Source: JBAXQQ01 sp037131695
GTDB taxonomy: Bacteria; Armatimonadota; Hebobacteria; CAIYQO01
NCBI GenBank assembly: GCA_964638715.1
Contig: CAZWZF010000018.1
Span: forward strand, 1-64,000
DNA: 64,000 nucleotides
Direction of reading: 5' to 3'
The notes under the pieces: generated by a model
The model's input: the letters and a program-made list of their open reading frames with translations, nothing else
The model's database searches: none
Told to the model about the DNA's origin: nothing
Made by a program: the position numbers and the translations under genes
In this document: one piece after another, positions 29,839 through 41,700 of the stretch
Numbering within the stretch: position 1 is the stretch's first letter
How the letters are laid out: each line of letters opens with the position of its first letter

Positions 29839-30076
29839 TAGTTTTCTAAAACTTTTTTATTTCCCTCTTCACTATCGTTTCTGATTATAGTGAATAGGGA
29901 TATTTTCTCCTTCATAGTATGAAAGGCAATTATAATCAATATACAGCAAACTCAGTCATTTTTTCAACATTAATATCAGGTTCTCGCAAAACCTAATTTT
30001 TATTGTTTCAAATTGAAGTTTTGAATATAAATCAGGGTGTCGCAAGGTCTTGCAATTGCCTGAATATATTTATTTT

Positions 30077-33000
30077 CTAATTCTTGGTATTTTCTATATT
30101 TTTCAATAAAAATAATCTGTAATCATGTCGTCTTATTGGACAAGATAACTGAGTTCCATCCCATTCATATTTTCCATCAGGATCAACTTTACGTCGTTTT
30201 TCTATTGGTAATTTTTTCCAGGCATCCTTTTCATTATCCTCATCTTCATTATCAACTTTTTCAGCTTCTGGATCGTCTGTCAAAACTTTAGTAGTCGGGT
30301 CATTATCAAAATATGTCAAATAACCATTATCTAACTCACTAATGGTTATCTGACCATTAAATCCCATCTCCTTCAAATTTAGTGGTGTTTTAATTTCTAC
30401 ACGTTCATTCCCAACATTTGCTAATATTAACAATGCCTGCTCAGGCCGTATCCATGCGACAGCATATATATTTTCAGGCAATGATAATGCAATTTTATTA
30501 CCATTCCAGACTGATAGGGATTTTGTATTTGATTCAGCCATTTTGAAATAAGGCCAAACATTTTTTAAGATAGGTTGGGTTCCCTGATCAGTAATACCCA
30601 GAAGCACGGTAAACGCGCGAATCTGACGAAAAGCCCATGCCGGATATTTATCCGCAGGTTCAGAATTCCCCCATGGACCTAACCAAGTTGTGGTTATCCC
30701 CCATTTTGCTGGTTGATGAAACAACACCCTGTCAATCGACCAATGATCAATAAAATCAGTTTGACTATTGTGAGATGAGTATTTATCTTCTCCATCAATA
30801 ATTAAATCAAAAAAACTTTGATACGTAATAAAAACTGTGTGCGTTGAATGGGCCGATAATTTAGGAGTTATTCCATGATCAATCAGAATCTGTCTTATAC
30901 GTTTTATGCGTTGTCGACATTGCAGGAAATGGTATCCTAACTGTAAATGACCATCAGGCAATTTATACGAACATGGCCCCGGCTCCGGAACACCCCACAT
31001 ATCATCCATGTATACGCCTTGTACTACACCTTTTGTCTCAATAACCCACTGTTCATAAGCCCATGAAGCATAATCAACAAATTCTGGTCTTAACCACCAA
31101 TCATCAGGATATGCTTCCAAAAATTCACGATTATCCGGTGGATCTCCACCTCCCCAATGCAAATCCCAATAAAGTGAAGCAGCAAACTTTTCTTCATCAT
31201 TGGGTTCTCTACCCCACATTTTTTTAAACGCTTCATTTCTGCTGTTAACAAGACCCAACAACTGCGAATCTGCGGGGACCAACAATTTACGCACCTTTTC
31301 CCAATTTTCATTTTCTGGCAACAAATTAAATGTTGTACCATCGCCGCCTTTAAGATTACATCCTGAAAAAGAATCTATAATCATGGGACCACAGTATCCG
31401 GCATCAGCAACTGTTCTCCAATTTGTAGAAAGTGGTTTAACAGGAATGGGTTGTAATCCAAATTGAAATGATCGTGGCACGTTAAGAGACAATGGTTCAG
31501 CAATTATTGTTATGACTAAATCTACACCATCATTTTTTCTTATAACCTGTACTGCAGGAATATCATTTTGTAACGTCCATCCTTTATCATTTTCTGCAAA
31601 CCAGGCCATTCCCTGTTTCATTCCTGTCAGCATAATATATGGAATCATACTTCCACGTTGCCGCGTATCGCGTAAAACATTAGGATCAGTAGATGACAAT
31701 ACTAAACCAGGTGTATCCGAAACCCGTTTGACACCAGTCACTTTTGGATTACGAAAATCCTGTTTTCCAGACCACCAATGCAGCAATTCGGCAGATCTTG
31801 AGTTATAAGGAATAGTTAATGTTAATCTATCAAAATTAACGGGGGTATTCTCTGTGGTATTCATGGTAACAGTAAAATAAATCATCCCGTCATATTCGGT
31901 ATAAGCATCAGTAACAATAGAAATACCATCGCCTTTCATCCGGCCTTTTGTATCAATACGAATATCAGAAGCTTTAACAATTTCAATATCCTTATTATCC
32001 GATTTTAAAGGTAAAACTTTGTCACCATTTTTAAGTTCTAATTTAATTGGAGCACGTAATATTTTCTCCTGTGCTGAAATTATTTGCTCAGGGAAACCAC
32101 ATCCATCAAAAGTTATATCTCGTCCTATAACACTTACCACATTTTTATTAAATGTCATAGGTTTCCATCCTGGCATCACTTTGTCTGATATACCGGCTTT
32201 TGATTGCCACCATCTCGGTTTATTACGCACGAATATATTTTCTGTTTTAGCAACTTCGTTTCCATCAGTATCCAAAGCTCGTGTGATAACCTTATACTTA
32301 CCAAAATCAAATGGACCTGTCTGAATCTCATAATTTGTTGAATAATCTACTAAAGCAGGCGTGCGTACCATACCAAGTGTTACATTTTTTTCATTAATTA
32401 CAGACGATTCAATTACCGCTACCTTTTTATAATCTGATATTAATGGCGTTGATTCTACCTTAACGCGTCCAATAACACCATTACCTGATACAGATACCGA
32501 TAATTCAGGAAGCTTAACAAGTTTTTGTCGCGGATCTGCTATAGCAATAATATTTGCGATTTCTGATGTTGTTAATGGTCGTCGGTATATTCTAAAATCA
32601 TCTATCAGGGTTCCGTCAGTATTAGAGTTCTTGCCGAATTGCCCATCAAAAAACAACTTTGTTGGTTGCGAACCGACAAAAACATCCATCTGTTTATCCC
32701 GGTCATACCAGGCATTAGTGGCTACCTGAAAAGCAGCATCAGCAGAAACCTGAATACCATTTATGTAATAACGCCATTTATCCTGTTGCCAGCATAATGT
32801 AATATGCGACCACTCACCCGGATGAAACTCCACCTGAGACGCGCTATTACTGTCAGGCATGCAAAACAAATTAAATGCCAACAGTGACGGATCATTCCCG
32901 CGCATTGGGTGTCGTGGTTTTGCTGTATCAGATAATTCTCCATATATTTTAAACAATGGAATTCTGGTTATATCATTATAATTTCGTCGAAAGTCCATGC

Positions 33001-34150
33001 TTTGAAAAGTATCCCATCCCATTGGGCGTACCCAGAAAGCAATAGTTCCGGAATTTGAAGAAATCCACCCATTTCCGGAATATGTCAGTTTTGCCCCTTT
33101 TACTCCAAAACGTAAAGCGTTTCCCAGTACTCCATCAAGAAAACCATACATTTCCGGCACCGCGTCTTTTCCTATTCGTTTTGTTAATTCAGTTTCAACG
33201 ACGTTTATTGTTTTTCCGTCAACAGAACAATTAAATGAATTGTCAAAAGGCAAATGTAATAACAAATCTTCTGAATCACGGAAATATGGTTGAGTATATT
33301 GCTGTAATGGTTGTTTAGGGCGAACCCAATCTAAGTTATATGAATAATAAGAAACTGCAGTAGATGAATGACGAATCTCATCTATTTTTCCGATAATTCC
33401 ATTGTCAAGCGCGTCATTATTGCCAATCATTAATGAAGTGCAATATGATGCTTTATCTGTTTCCAATTTTCGATATTCATTTACCATTTTTCCATTAATA
33501 TACAATCTGGCACTTTCAGCATTATCAGTAAATCTCCAATTCCAATTAAATGCCACATGTGTCCATTTTCGCAATGGTAAATTACTGACTGCCGTAAATG
33601 GTTTTTTATCCCATTCCAGAATTAAACCGCCGTCTTTGTTTATTAATATATCAAATGAACCACTTGGTTGATGCAATAGATTCGCTGAAATTGTTGGATA
33701 TTGAGATAAATATACCCAAAACTCGATGGTACGCTGTTTTGACATTGTCAAACCATCTAATACAAGTGCTCCTTTACCTGAAAGCTCTGCTGCATCATAA
33801 AATCGACCTTCAGTAGTAGAAGTCACATTACCTTTTACTTGTATTGGAATACTATCCATCGTATTTGCGTCATTATAAAAATAATCTATATCTTCTTCAT
33901 CATCGTTATCCAGATTATTCAATTCTATAATGTTTGTATCATGACGCATATGGTCAAGATGATACAGGCGCGAGTTAACTTGAGCCGTATAGGGTTCCCA
34001 AAAAACTGATGAAGAAGGTGAGTAACTTGCAGCATTTGATACTGTAACAAATAAAAATAACCACATAACTAATGAATTAATTTTAGGGACAATAATTTTA
34101 AATACACCCCAAAAATCAGACATTATTATTAATTGAATTTCTTGTTTCAT
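30077..34150 (-). CDS. Giant secreted glycosidase-like protein 5 (double LamG + DUF6067-like core)
   Basis: The 1357-residue protein has an N-terminal hydrophobic segment (L-V-M-W-L-F-L-F-V-T-V-S-N-A) about 28 residues in, compatible with a long signal peptide. Two LamG-type lectin domains follow (I-E-F-W-V-Y-L … A-R-L-Y-I-N-G-K-M-V; then I-A-F-W-V-R-P … W-R-Y-Y-I-N-G-I), covering about residues 110-550. The shared core contains F-G-L-Q-P-I-P-V-K-P. The barrel motif is V-Y-M-D-D-M-W (Asp1049, with Asp1050 adjacent) and D-L-I-I-D-G-E-D (Glu1121). Near the end is an acidic D/E-rich linker. It is the most divergent of the eight and the last gene of the second cluster. Confidence 0.7.
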   Translation of the reverse strand: MKQEIQLIIMSDFWGVFKIIVPKINSLVMWLFLFVTVSNAASYSPSSSVFWEPYTAQVNSRLYHLDHMRHDTNIIELNNLDNDDEEDIDYFYNDANTMDSIPIQVKGNVTSTTEGRFYDAAELSGKGALVLDGLTMSKQRTIEFWVYLSQYPTISANLLHQPSGSFDILINKDGGLILEWDKKPFTAVSNLPLRKWTHVAFNWNWRFTDNAESARLYINGKMVNEYRKLETDKASYCTSLMIGNNDALDNGIIGKIDEIRHSSTAVSYYSYNLDWVRPKQPLQQYTQPYFRDSEDLLLHLPFDNSFNCSVDGKTINVVETELTKRIGKDAVPEMYGFLDGVLGNALRFGVKGAKLTYSGNGWISSNSGTIAFWVRPMGWDTFQSMDFRRNYNDITRIPLFKIYGELSDTAKPRHPMRGNDPSLLAFNLFCMPDSNSASQVEFHPGEWSHITLCWQQDKWRYYINGIQVSADAAFQVATNAWYDRDKQMDVFVGSQPTKLFFDGQFGKNSNTDGTLIDDFRIYRRPLTTSEIANIIAIADPRQKLVKLPELSVSVSGNGVIGRVKVESTPLISDYKKVAVIESSVINEKNVTLGMVRTPALVDYSTNYEIQTGPFDFGKYKVITRALDTDGNEVAKTENIFVRNKPRWWQSKAGISDKVMPGWKPMTFNKNVVSVIGRDITFDGCGFPEQIISAQEKILRAPIKLELKNGDKVLPLKSDNKDIEIVKASDIRIDTKGRMKGDGISIVTDAYTEYDGMIYFTVTMNTTENTPVNFDRLTLTIPYNSRSAELLHWWSGKQDFRNPKVTGVKRVSDTPGLVLSSTDPNVLRDTRQRGSMIPYIMLTGMKQGMAWFAENDKGWTLQNDIPAVQVIRKNDGVDLVITIIAEPLSLNVPRSFQFGLQPIPVKPLSTNWRTVADAGYCGPMIIDSFSGCNLKGGDGTTFNLLPENENWEKVRKLLVPADSQLLGLVNSRNEAFKKMWGREPNDEEKFAASLYWDLHWGGGDPPDNREFLEAYPDDWWLRPEFVDYASWAYEQWVIETKGVVQGVYMDDMWGVPEPGPCSYKLPDGHLQLGYHFLQCRQRIKRIRQILIDHGITPKLSAHSTHTVFITYQSFFDLIIDGEDKYSSHNSQTDFIDHWSIDRVLFHQPAKWGITTTWLGPWGNSEPADKYPAWAFRQIRAFTVLLGITDQGTQPILKNVWPYFKMAESNTKSLSVWNGNKIALSLPENIYAVAWIRPEQALLILANVGNERVEIKTPLNLKEMGFNGQITISELDNGYLTYFDNDPTTKVLTDDPEAEKVDNEDEDNEKDAWKKLPIEKRRKVDPDGKYEWDGTQLSCPIRRHDYRLFLLKNIENTKN

Positions 34151-34189
34151 TCTATATAGTCCTTATTACCGGACAATCTATTGAATGTT

Positions 34190-34542
34190 TTACTGACAGG
34201 AAATTTCCAGTATCGTTTTGCCATTCAACAAACATCGAGTTCTACCACGTCCATTTGTATTATTCCATTCAAATGCTATTTATTACCGTTTAATTTCAAT
34301 ACTGGATTATCTGGTGAAAAGAATGATATCGGTGTATAGCCATTGCCAAGCAATTCAATCCGCAATGCTTCACCTTTAATTTCAGTATTCAAAACTTCTG
34401 CATCAACAGCTAACTGTAATACCGAGTGCGAAGATACTGATGGGTCGTATTCAACTATAATGTCATGTCTGCCATCTGGTAATCGCGAGAATTTTATTGA
34501 TCCAACAATAGTTTTTCCATCAATTAAACTTTTTTCTGTCAT
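34190..34542 (-). pseudogene. C-terminal fragment of a third six-hairpin glycosidase, frameshifted
   Basis: The frame from 34542 encodes I-D-G-K-T-I-V-G-S-I-K … G-N-G-Y-T-P-I-S-F-F-S-P-D, clearly matching the C-terminal beta-sandwich of the glycosidases at 2132 and 5604. It stops at 34276, but one base out of frame the match continues as E-W-N-N-T-N-G-R-G-R-T-R-C-L-L-N-G to a TAA at 34190-34192. A single lost A in an A/T-rich run near 34275 explains this. The N-terminal ~690 residues are absent: only 15 bp separate it from the giant gene at 34558. It is a deletion remnant, AT-rich like its surroundings. Confidence 0.8.
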
Positions 34543-34557
34543 GTTTTAATTGATTAA

Positions 34558-37500
34558 TTATTTCTCAGTTTTATTCTCTACATTAAATAATTCCCCATTA
34601 GTTACCCATTTCACTAAAGGGTCAGCACTGAGACGTGCTATTTTGTCTTCAATATCTCGCCAGTCGTCGTCGCTACTTATTTCATAACTGTGACCCCAGA
34701 AATAAAATACGCCGCCATCAACTTTCACACGTTCTGCTTCCTTCCAGAATGAAGGATCACTGTACTTCAGAGATACCTTCAATGCATATGGGTCATCTGT
34801 AGGGGAAATTGTTGAGGCTGATTCGACAGTACGCGCATATTTATATCCGGCTTTTTTTACCGCAGCCTTAACGTCATCATTATATGCCCCCCCAGGATAT
34901 GCCATCCCAGAGACAGTTGTTTTAAACCATTCTTCAAGTACCTTCTTAGATTCAGTAAGTTGGTATTCCAGTTCTTCAGGTTTTAATTTTCGCATATCAG
35001 GATGCTGGAAGCCATGTGCACCAATTTCCAATCCTTTATAAGTCTTAATAAATTCTTCATGCGGTATGATAAGGAACGGGTCTTTTTTTAATCCAGCATC
35101 AGGATCTTTTGTGTATAACACATAATTCTCAGGATAGATAAAAAATGTTCCTTTAGCATCATATTTTCGCAATAATGCGGCTAATTTCACATCGTTTTTA
35201 TGCCCGTCATCCCAACTGCTGGTAACTGTCAATTGTTTATCTTCAGTTGTTTTTTGAATCCAAACTTTATCAATATCAACGGAAGTTACCGGAGAATTAG
35301 AACTCAATCCCCACCCGGGTGCTAATTCAAGGCTGCCAGTCAGGCAAGTATCATCTTCACCCTCAAAACAAATATTCCCATCTATAGCTAATTGATGACG
35401 TTTGCCAATTACACGAATTAACATTACATGCCAATCAGTAGCTTCCAGGTTTTGATTGCCTAATATTTTGTCATCTGGTTTATCATGTGATACTTGCATT
35501 GGCTGAGATTTACCACCGTCATAACATAATCTCGGTGCATCTGAAAAGAATGATATCTTCCCGTCAGGACTTATATTAGCGCAGATTTCAAAACCATATC
35601 GCATATTATTTAAATGACGATAACCAACCCTGATTAATCCTTGTTTTCCAGCTTTTTTGGGTTTTTCTGTTAAACGAAATTTGAATGATGCGGTGTAATC
35701 ACCATCTTTATCAGATACCGGAGTAAGAGTAGAAAATATATTTTGTGCTGGATGCGCAGGAAGCAAATGTAAAACATGATTCCCCGGAGCCAGAGTATCA
35801 TCAATAGTCGTTACAGCACCACCTTTAATAGTTGCCTGTGGGCCAAGACCTAATTCAAAATCATCAACAAATAACGTCTGCGGTGTCATTGGCATTAAAG
35901 TAATATCCTGTTGCCGTTTAGCTATTAGTAAAATTCTGGTGCCATAATCTGCCAAAAATGATATTTCGGCTTCACCCTTATTATTTACAGTGAATTGTTC
36001 ACGGGTAAGCGCATCAACAAAAAATGTACCGTCAGGAAATTTAATTGAAGTTTTTGCTGCTTCCTGACTATAACTCTGCAACAGCAACAAGCCAAACATT
36101 TTGGCTTCACGTGTCATTGCCAACCATTTTACCTGTGGATTACTTACTGAAACATAAGGTTTTTCATCCCAATAATTATATACTTTAACATCTGTCTTGC
36201 CATATCCAAAACTACTGAAAGTTCTTCTAAGTGCACCCACCTGTGGATGATCATATCCGGATGCACCACCACGAATTTCATGAATTAACCCCATTGCTGT
36301 ATCAGAAAGATATCGATGCTCTCGAACTTCTTTATCCTTTCCCTGGTCCGTCGCTCCAAATCCAATACCTATTCCACCAAAAGCATCTTCACTACGCAGC
36401 AAATGACGGTAATGTGGTATCAAACCACCCATTCTCCCCATTTCCATTGCACGCAAATAATCCGGCGGATATGGTAATGCTGTACCGGGAGTATCTTTAT
36501 TAGGCGTAGGCAGCATTACAAATGACCATTCTTTTAATGATTTTTCTTTCTGTTCATCAGTAAGCATTTTATCCGGAATCCACTGACCCGGTGACTCAAC
36601 ACCAAGAGTAGCGTCAAACCATGTAGTATAAGGGAGCACCTGACAATTTGTTATATGGCCAACGATATTTAGCCGCATACGCCTGGTAGGGTCAGTTTTA
36701 CTGTAAAGCGGGTCAAGTGGTGTTAACCCCTTTTCCATTAACTCGCGGCTTCTTTTCCATACACGTTTATAATATGCGCGATGTCCCCATAAGCTGCCAG
36801 ACCAATTAATACCTTTATCACCAAAATGTATCCGATTGTAATCTACCATCGGATAAGTATTGTCATAATATATGCCAACACCTCGTTCCATCCACTGGCT
36901 GGCAGTATAAACAGCAAAATCCTGATAACTCAATGCATTAGCACTGCGGACTTCAGGTCCCCAGGTGCCTTTTTGCAATTTTCCTTCCTGAAAACCACTG
37001 TATTCAAAATATCGGAATCTTGACCATGTGGTATCAGCCCATTCGTCCATGTATTCAACCATTTCAGGATGATTGCCATTAGTTTGATGTTCTTCAAAAT
37101 AAACTGTTGTTCCATTAGGGTGAGGGTTAGTAGCTTCTTTGCCGGCAAATTGCAATACTGATTTTATCCATGGTTCACCATTGGCGGTTGCATCTTTAAG
37201 TTTATATTTTTCTTCTATTCCTTTGAAATATGCATCATCCACCTTTCCGCTTCCCCTGCCTGCAACAATTTTGTCTACTAATCCCCATTCCTTTTCTACC
37301 GGATACTTACTGGAACAGTTAAAACCACCCCATACTACAACTGGCATACCCCCGCCACCAGGAACATCATAACTGCGCCAATCAGATGGCATTGGCTTGG
37401 TAGGACTTGCTTGAAGACCAAACTCTATATGCCGTGGTTTATCTGCAAGTATCGAAACCTGAATTATTTCAACTTTCAGTACTACTTTTCCTGATTCTAT

Positions 37501-38715
37501 AAATAATCTCTGTAAAGATGTTTTTCCATCAGTATTATACCCCTGGGTATTATCACCACACCAGGCTAAACCACGTTCTTCAGCACCCAGCCAAATGTAT
37601 GGCGCAAAATTCCATCGTTGGCTGCCCCAATGCATTTGATTATTAGATTCCCATACCTGGTAACTGGGCGGTAATGCACCAGGAACAGCTGCTGCTTCCC
37701 ATCGTGCCGGACGCCATGATTGGTTATACCAGGTAATATTCCCACCACGGGGAACTTTGCCTGCGTAATTATGCCGCATAGAGTTCATACCAACTAAATG
37801 GCATAATGGTGCTTCTGAATCCTTTAAAGATATTTCAACTTTCATAGTTTGTATAGTAACGGGGATTTCATTCGGAATAAGATTCCATACAATATCTGTA
37901 AAACCATCTTCTTCTATAGAAACTGTGGATTTCAATGTACCTGCAATAGATGTCGCTTCACAGTAAAATACTGCTAAATCAGGATATAAAACTTTGCCTG
38001 AAACATTTACTGGCTTCCATTCTATATTCTTTCCATCTACATTGCAGACAATCTTCATCGGTTCAGCTAATAATTCTTTACCATTAGCAACAACACTGTC
38101 AAAAAGCCCCAGGCTGTTAATTGTATAAGTACGACCAACAACTGATACTTTCTGTCCCTTAACCTCAACCGGGGTAAAAGGAGCATATACCTTATGTTCT
38201 AATCCATAATTATTTTTTTCAAATCCGAAATGAGTTCGCCTGAATGTTCGGCTGGATAATAACTTTGTGCCATCAAACTCATATTCAACTTGATAGACGC
38301 CATCAGGTAATTCCGGTAATTTTACAAATCCATGCCCGCGTCCTTTTAAATCTAAAGCGATTGAACCATCGGCTACTTTCTTACTATCATTTTGTGTTAG
38401 TATTGAAACATTCAGCCTTGTTGGATTAGCTTTATTGCGCATATCATCAGAAGGCAATAATTTCTTTGCTGAATCATAATCAAATCCAACTTCAATCTCG
38501 TTTGTATATGGGTAATACGCATAAGGAACGCGAGCGAAAACATCCGCATCACCAGAGTTTGATACGGTGCCATGCACTTGAGGATTATATCCAGTATTTT
38601 GACGCCATTTAATATCATCTTCAGAAAGAACTTCCTGTGATTTTATAACAGAAAACGTAACAGAAAGAATTACTGATATCACAAAAAATTTAAAATACAT
38701 TTGATAATAGTTCAT
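34558..38715 (-). CDS. Giant secreted glycosidase-like protein 6 fused to a NodB polysaccharide deacetylase
   Basis: The ATG at 38715 is preferred over the GTG at 38724 because AAAAGGTGA sits correctly before it. The protein is then 1385 residues, with a signal peptide (F-F-V-I-S-V-I-L-S-V-T-F-S). There is little before the shared core (F-E-K-N-N-Y-G-L-E-H-K-V near residue 165), which includes F-G-L-Q-A-S-P-T-K-P. The barrel has Y-Y-D-N-T-Y (Asp618) and L-G-V-E-S (Glu707). A concanavalin-like domain follows. The last ~225 residues are a carbohydrate esterase family 4 / NodB domain with S-W-D-D-G-H, H-G-F-Q-H-P-D, A-Y-P-G-G and F-W-G-H-S-Y, the metal and catalytic motifs. Combined hydrolysis and N- or O-deacetylation of one glycan is inferred. 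Confidence 0.78.
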   Translation of the reverse strand: MNYYQMYFKFFVISVILSVTFSVIKSQEVLSEDDIKWRQNTGYNPQVHGTVSNSGDADVFARVPYAYYPYTNEIEVGFDYDSAKKLLPSDDMRNKANPTRLNVSILTQNDSKKVADGSIALDLKGRGHGFVKLPELPDGVYQVEYEFDGTKLLSSRTFRRTHFGFEKNNYGLEHKVYAPFTPVEVKGQKVSVVGRTYTINSLGLFDSVVANGKELLAEPMKIVCNVDGKNIEWKPVNVSGKVLYPDLAVFYCEATSIAGTLKSTVSIEEDGFTDIVWNLIPNEIPVTIQTMKVEISLKDSEAPLCHLVGMNSMRHNYAGKVPRGGNITWYNQSWRPARWEAAAVPGALPPSYQVWESNNQMHWGSQRWNFAPYIWLGAEERGLAWCGDNTQGYNTDGKTSLQRLFIESGKVVLKVEIIQVSILADKPRHIEFGLQASPTKPMPSDWRSYDVPGGGGMPVVVWGGFNCSSKYPVEKEWGLVDKIVAGRGSGKVDDAYFKGIEEKYKLKDATANGEPWIKSVLQFAGKEATNPHPNGTTVYFEEHQTNGNHPEMVEYMDEWADTTWSRFRYFEYSGFQEGKLQKGTWGPEVRSANALSYQDFAVYTASQWMERGVGIYYDNTYPMVDYNRIHFGDKGINWSGSLWGHRAYYKRVWKRSRELMEKGLTPLDPLYSKTDPTRRMRLNIVGHITNCQVLPYTTWFDATLGVESPGQWIPDKMLTDEQKEKSLKEWSFVMLPTPNKDTPGTALPYPPDYLRAMEMGRMGGLIPHYRHLLRSEDAFGGIGIGFGATDQGKDKEVREHRYLSDTAMGLIHEIRGGASGYDHPQVGALRRTFSSFGYGKTDVKVYNYWDEKPYVSVSNPQVKWLAMTREAKMFGLLLLQSYSQEAAKTSIKFPDGTFFVDALTREQFTVNNKGEAEISFLADYGTRILLIAKRQQDITLMPMTPQTLFVDDFELGLGPQATIKGGAVTTIDDTLAPGNHVLHLLPAHPAQNIFSTLTPVSDKDGDYTASFKFRLTEKPKKAGKQGLIRVGYRHLNNMRYGFEICANISPDGKISFFSDAPRLCYDGGKSQPMQVSHDKPDDKILGNQNLEATDWHVMLIRVIGKRHQLAIDGNICFEGEDDTCLTGSLELAPGWGLSSNSPVTSVDIDKVWIQKTTEDKQLTVTSSWDDGHKNDVKLAALLRKYDAKGTFFIYPENYVLYTKDPDAGLKKDPFLIIPHEEFIKTYKGLEIGAHGFQHPDMRKLKPEELEYQLTESKKVLEEWFKTTVSGMAYPGGAYNDDVKAAVKKAGYKYARTVESASTISPTDDPYALKVSLKYSDPSFWKEAERVKVDGGVFYFWGHSYEISSDDDWRDIEDKIARLSADPLVKWVTNGELFNVENKTEK

Positions 38716-38731
38716 TTTCTTCACCTTTTAT

Positions 38732-41700
38732 TTAAAATCCTATTCCTTGAGCAGGTATTGAATTAAGCAGAATAAATCCACGCCAATCATGTCCTGCCAC
38801 ATCCATTCTTACTTTTGCCGGATGAATGGTACCACCAGCACGCGGTCCACCTGGATCAATAATTCCAAAAGTATCTGTCATACCCTCAATATCATATAAA
38901 TCGCGGCCACGGATTAACTCATTGGAAACTGGCAGTAATTTCGGGAAATCAAATGATACTTGTAAATTCTGGACATTATTTTTCCCATAGTTTGTCACTA
39001 AAATTAACAGTGCGTCATTTTTACGATAAACTGCGACATCTATATTTGGATTTTCACATTTAATCAAATCTTTAGTCTTCCATGATGGCAAGAACTCCAT
39101 CTCGCCAGGCAAGGCTTTAAATGTTTTAAACGCTGGCATGGCATACGCCTGATATTCAATCCCGGAGAAAAATTCTACTCCATGATTAATCATCGTTGCC
39201 ATTGCTGTTCGATGTCCTTTCCAGGCGGCCTTTTTATCATATTCGCCTAAATCATCTTTAAATGCATCCCATCCGTAATGATAAAGATGACTGAGAGAAT
39301 ATCCCCATAAATATTGATTATACATAACGTCCATCCATTCACGCGGCCACATGTCCATGAAATCCGGACCACCTGGTATCGGGGTTGGATTTTCGCCACC
39401 CATCACCAGGTCTGCATACGCGCATATAGGAGCAAATTGAAAATCGGTATTATGAATTACCATGGCAGTTGGATTTCGATATTTTTCAAATACAACACGC
39501 ATTCTGCGGAAATAATCACGTGCTGTCCATAAATCATATCCAGGTTGTACCCGGCCATCAGGCAATAGATAAGCACTTGTTACTGCCGGATCAGTATATA
39601 AACGCGTAAACACATTATCAAAATAATACCCGTCTATCTCGCAATCACGGATAAATTTCTCGGTCCAATATAATTTATTATCTGCTGCTGTCCGTGTGAA
39701 AGGGCTACTCCATTCAGGCGCAAAATATTCATATTCATGGCTCCAATAATCTGCGCTGGTATTTTCAACATAACACTTCTCTAAATTGCCATTTGCATGA
39801 AGATCATCAACCCATTTACGCATTTTTGACGGATCGTCAGGATATACGCGTGCATATACCGCACCGGGTGTCTTTTTAGGATCCCAGCGTCCGCTTTCCT
39901 GTATATATCCAAAACCAATAGTATGTGCTGTTGTTCGATAAGGGGTCACAGCCCGTACAGGTACGGTACATAGACCGAATACTATTTTTCTTGGTGAAGA
40001 AAACTCTACAGCTTCACTTGCCAGATTACAAACCAGTTCTACATTGCTATCTTTAGTTCTGATAATTTCTATTGCTGGCTTTTTATCTGACGGCCACCAT
40101 CCCTGGTCGCTATCAGCAAACCATGTTACACCGCTATTCAGGTTTCCTACATGTACTATTGGAACAAATGAACCTGTTGTCATGCTTTGTCCCGGTACAT
40201 CAGTTGATTTCCATACAGTGCCAATTGTACCGGCACCGGGCAGTTTGCCGGCACGATTGGATTGCCGCATGTTATTCCCTACGGACATGTAGTAAGTCGC
40301 TGATTCACCTTTAAATGGGATTACTAATTGTAAATCATCAATTTTTGCTGTTTTACCTTTGACTGTTGGCGCAAGAGTTAATTCTATCCGCGCTGTTCCA
40401 TCGTAGTCCAAACGATAATTCACATTTGCTGACACCGGACCGCCAACAGATGACCCGCTAAAATTAACATTCGTCTTTGATATTTGTCCTTTACGTGGTT
40501 CTTTATCAGTTGGTTTCATGATAAAAGCTGAACCGCCTGACAACCCGCGAAGATAAATAGGCGCAGATAACAATTCCATACCTGCAGCATCAATATATGC
40601 AGGTAACGCTGAACCATTTAATCTGATGGATTTTTTATATGCTTTTATAGTACCTTTATCATAAGATAATGGTTGAAAAATACGGGGAACAACATCATCA
40701 CACCCTACTTTATTATCTAACCATGGAAATTCTTTAGTGTGGTCTTTTCTGATAAATGAACTTTTATTATTTGCCAATTCTTTATTATCAACATCAAGAA
40801 TTTGTGCTGTAATACTATATTTTCCGGGTGCTAAATTTGCAGGAACTTTCATACTTGCAGTACCAAGTCCATAAGGGAAACTATCTATTTTTTCTTCTGT
40901 AATGACTTTATTCTCTGCATCTTTTACAGATACCTGAACAAATTTTATTTTATCTTTATCCAGTAAATCATAAATATCAACGCTTGTATTAACAATATTT
41001 GATAATGGATAATAATTACATGATAAAGGAAATGCCTCTTTTTTCGTCTCTACTTTAAGCCCTTCAATATTCATCGGATCATTGAATGCGAAACTACGTT
41101 TAAAAGTGAAAAGTGAAATATCACCCGAGATTACTTTGACAAGATAAACATAACCGGAGTTATCTTTTGCTATTGCGGCATCCTCATCAAAACGTTGCGT
41201 AAATGTTTCACCAGGTGCTAATGATAAAGAATATTCCTTTTTCACTGGAATATCTTTTTCCTGACTAATTTGAACTATCGCAGTAGCTTCAATACGCTTT
41301 GATGTTGTATTTAATATGGTAAGATTTCCTGTAACACGTTTCGTGGTGAGTCCCTGTTCAATACCATCTAAACGAATAGATGGTGCTTCGTCACGAAATG
41401 TTGCAGTAATTGGCCAACCATATAGTCCACACCACTGCCATGGATGCATAAGGCTGGCGGCGATACCCAATTTCCACCGGGTGCCATCTTTTATTGGCTG
41501 TGGGAAATAAACCGTTTTACGCGGCACTGCGAATTCGCCCATCCAGATTTTTCCGTCAGCAGAAAGTTTTTGTTTAAAATCCCACTTTCCATCCCAGGAA
41601 ATCATATTCTGCCCAATGGTGTATTGTTCCTCGCGATCCCACTGATTACCGGTAGCAGTACCAATAAATTGATACTTACATGGTAATCCTATGGAACCAT

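Noticed and set aside
29979..30052. Two near-repeated segments with small hairpins between the LacI 1 and 30077 genes
   Set aside because: The stems are only 5 bp and the repeated parts are short and imperfect; no function can be supported.
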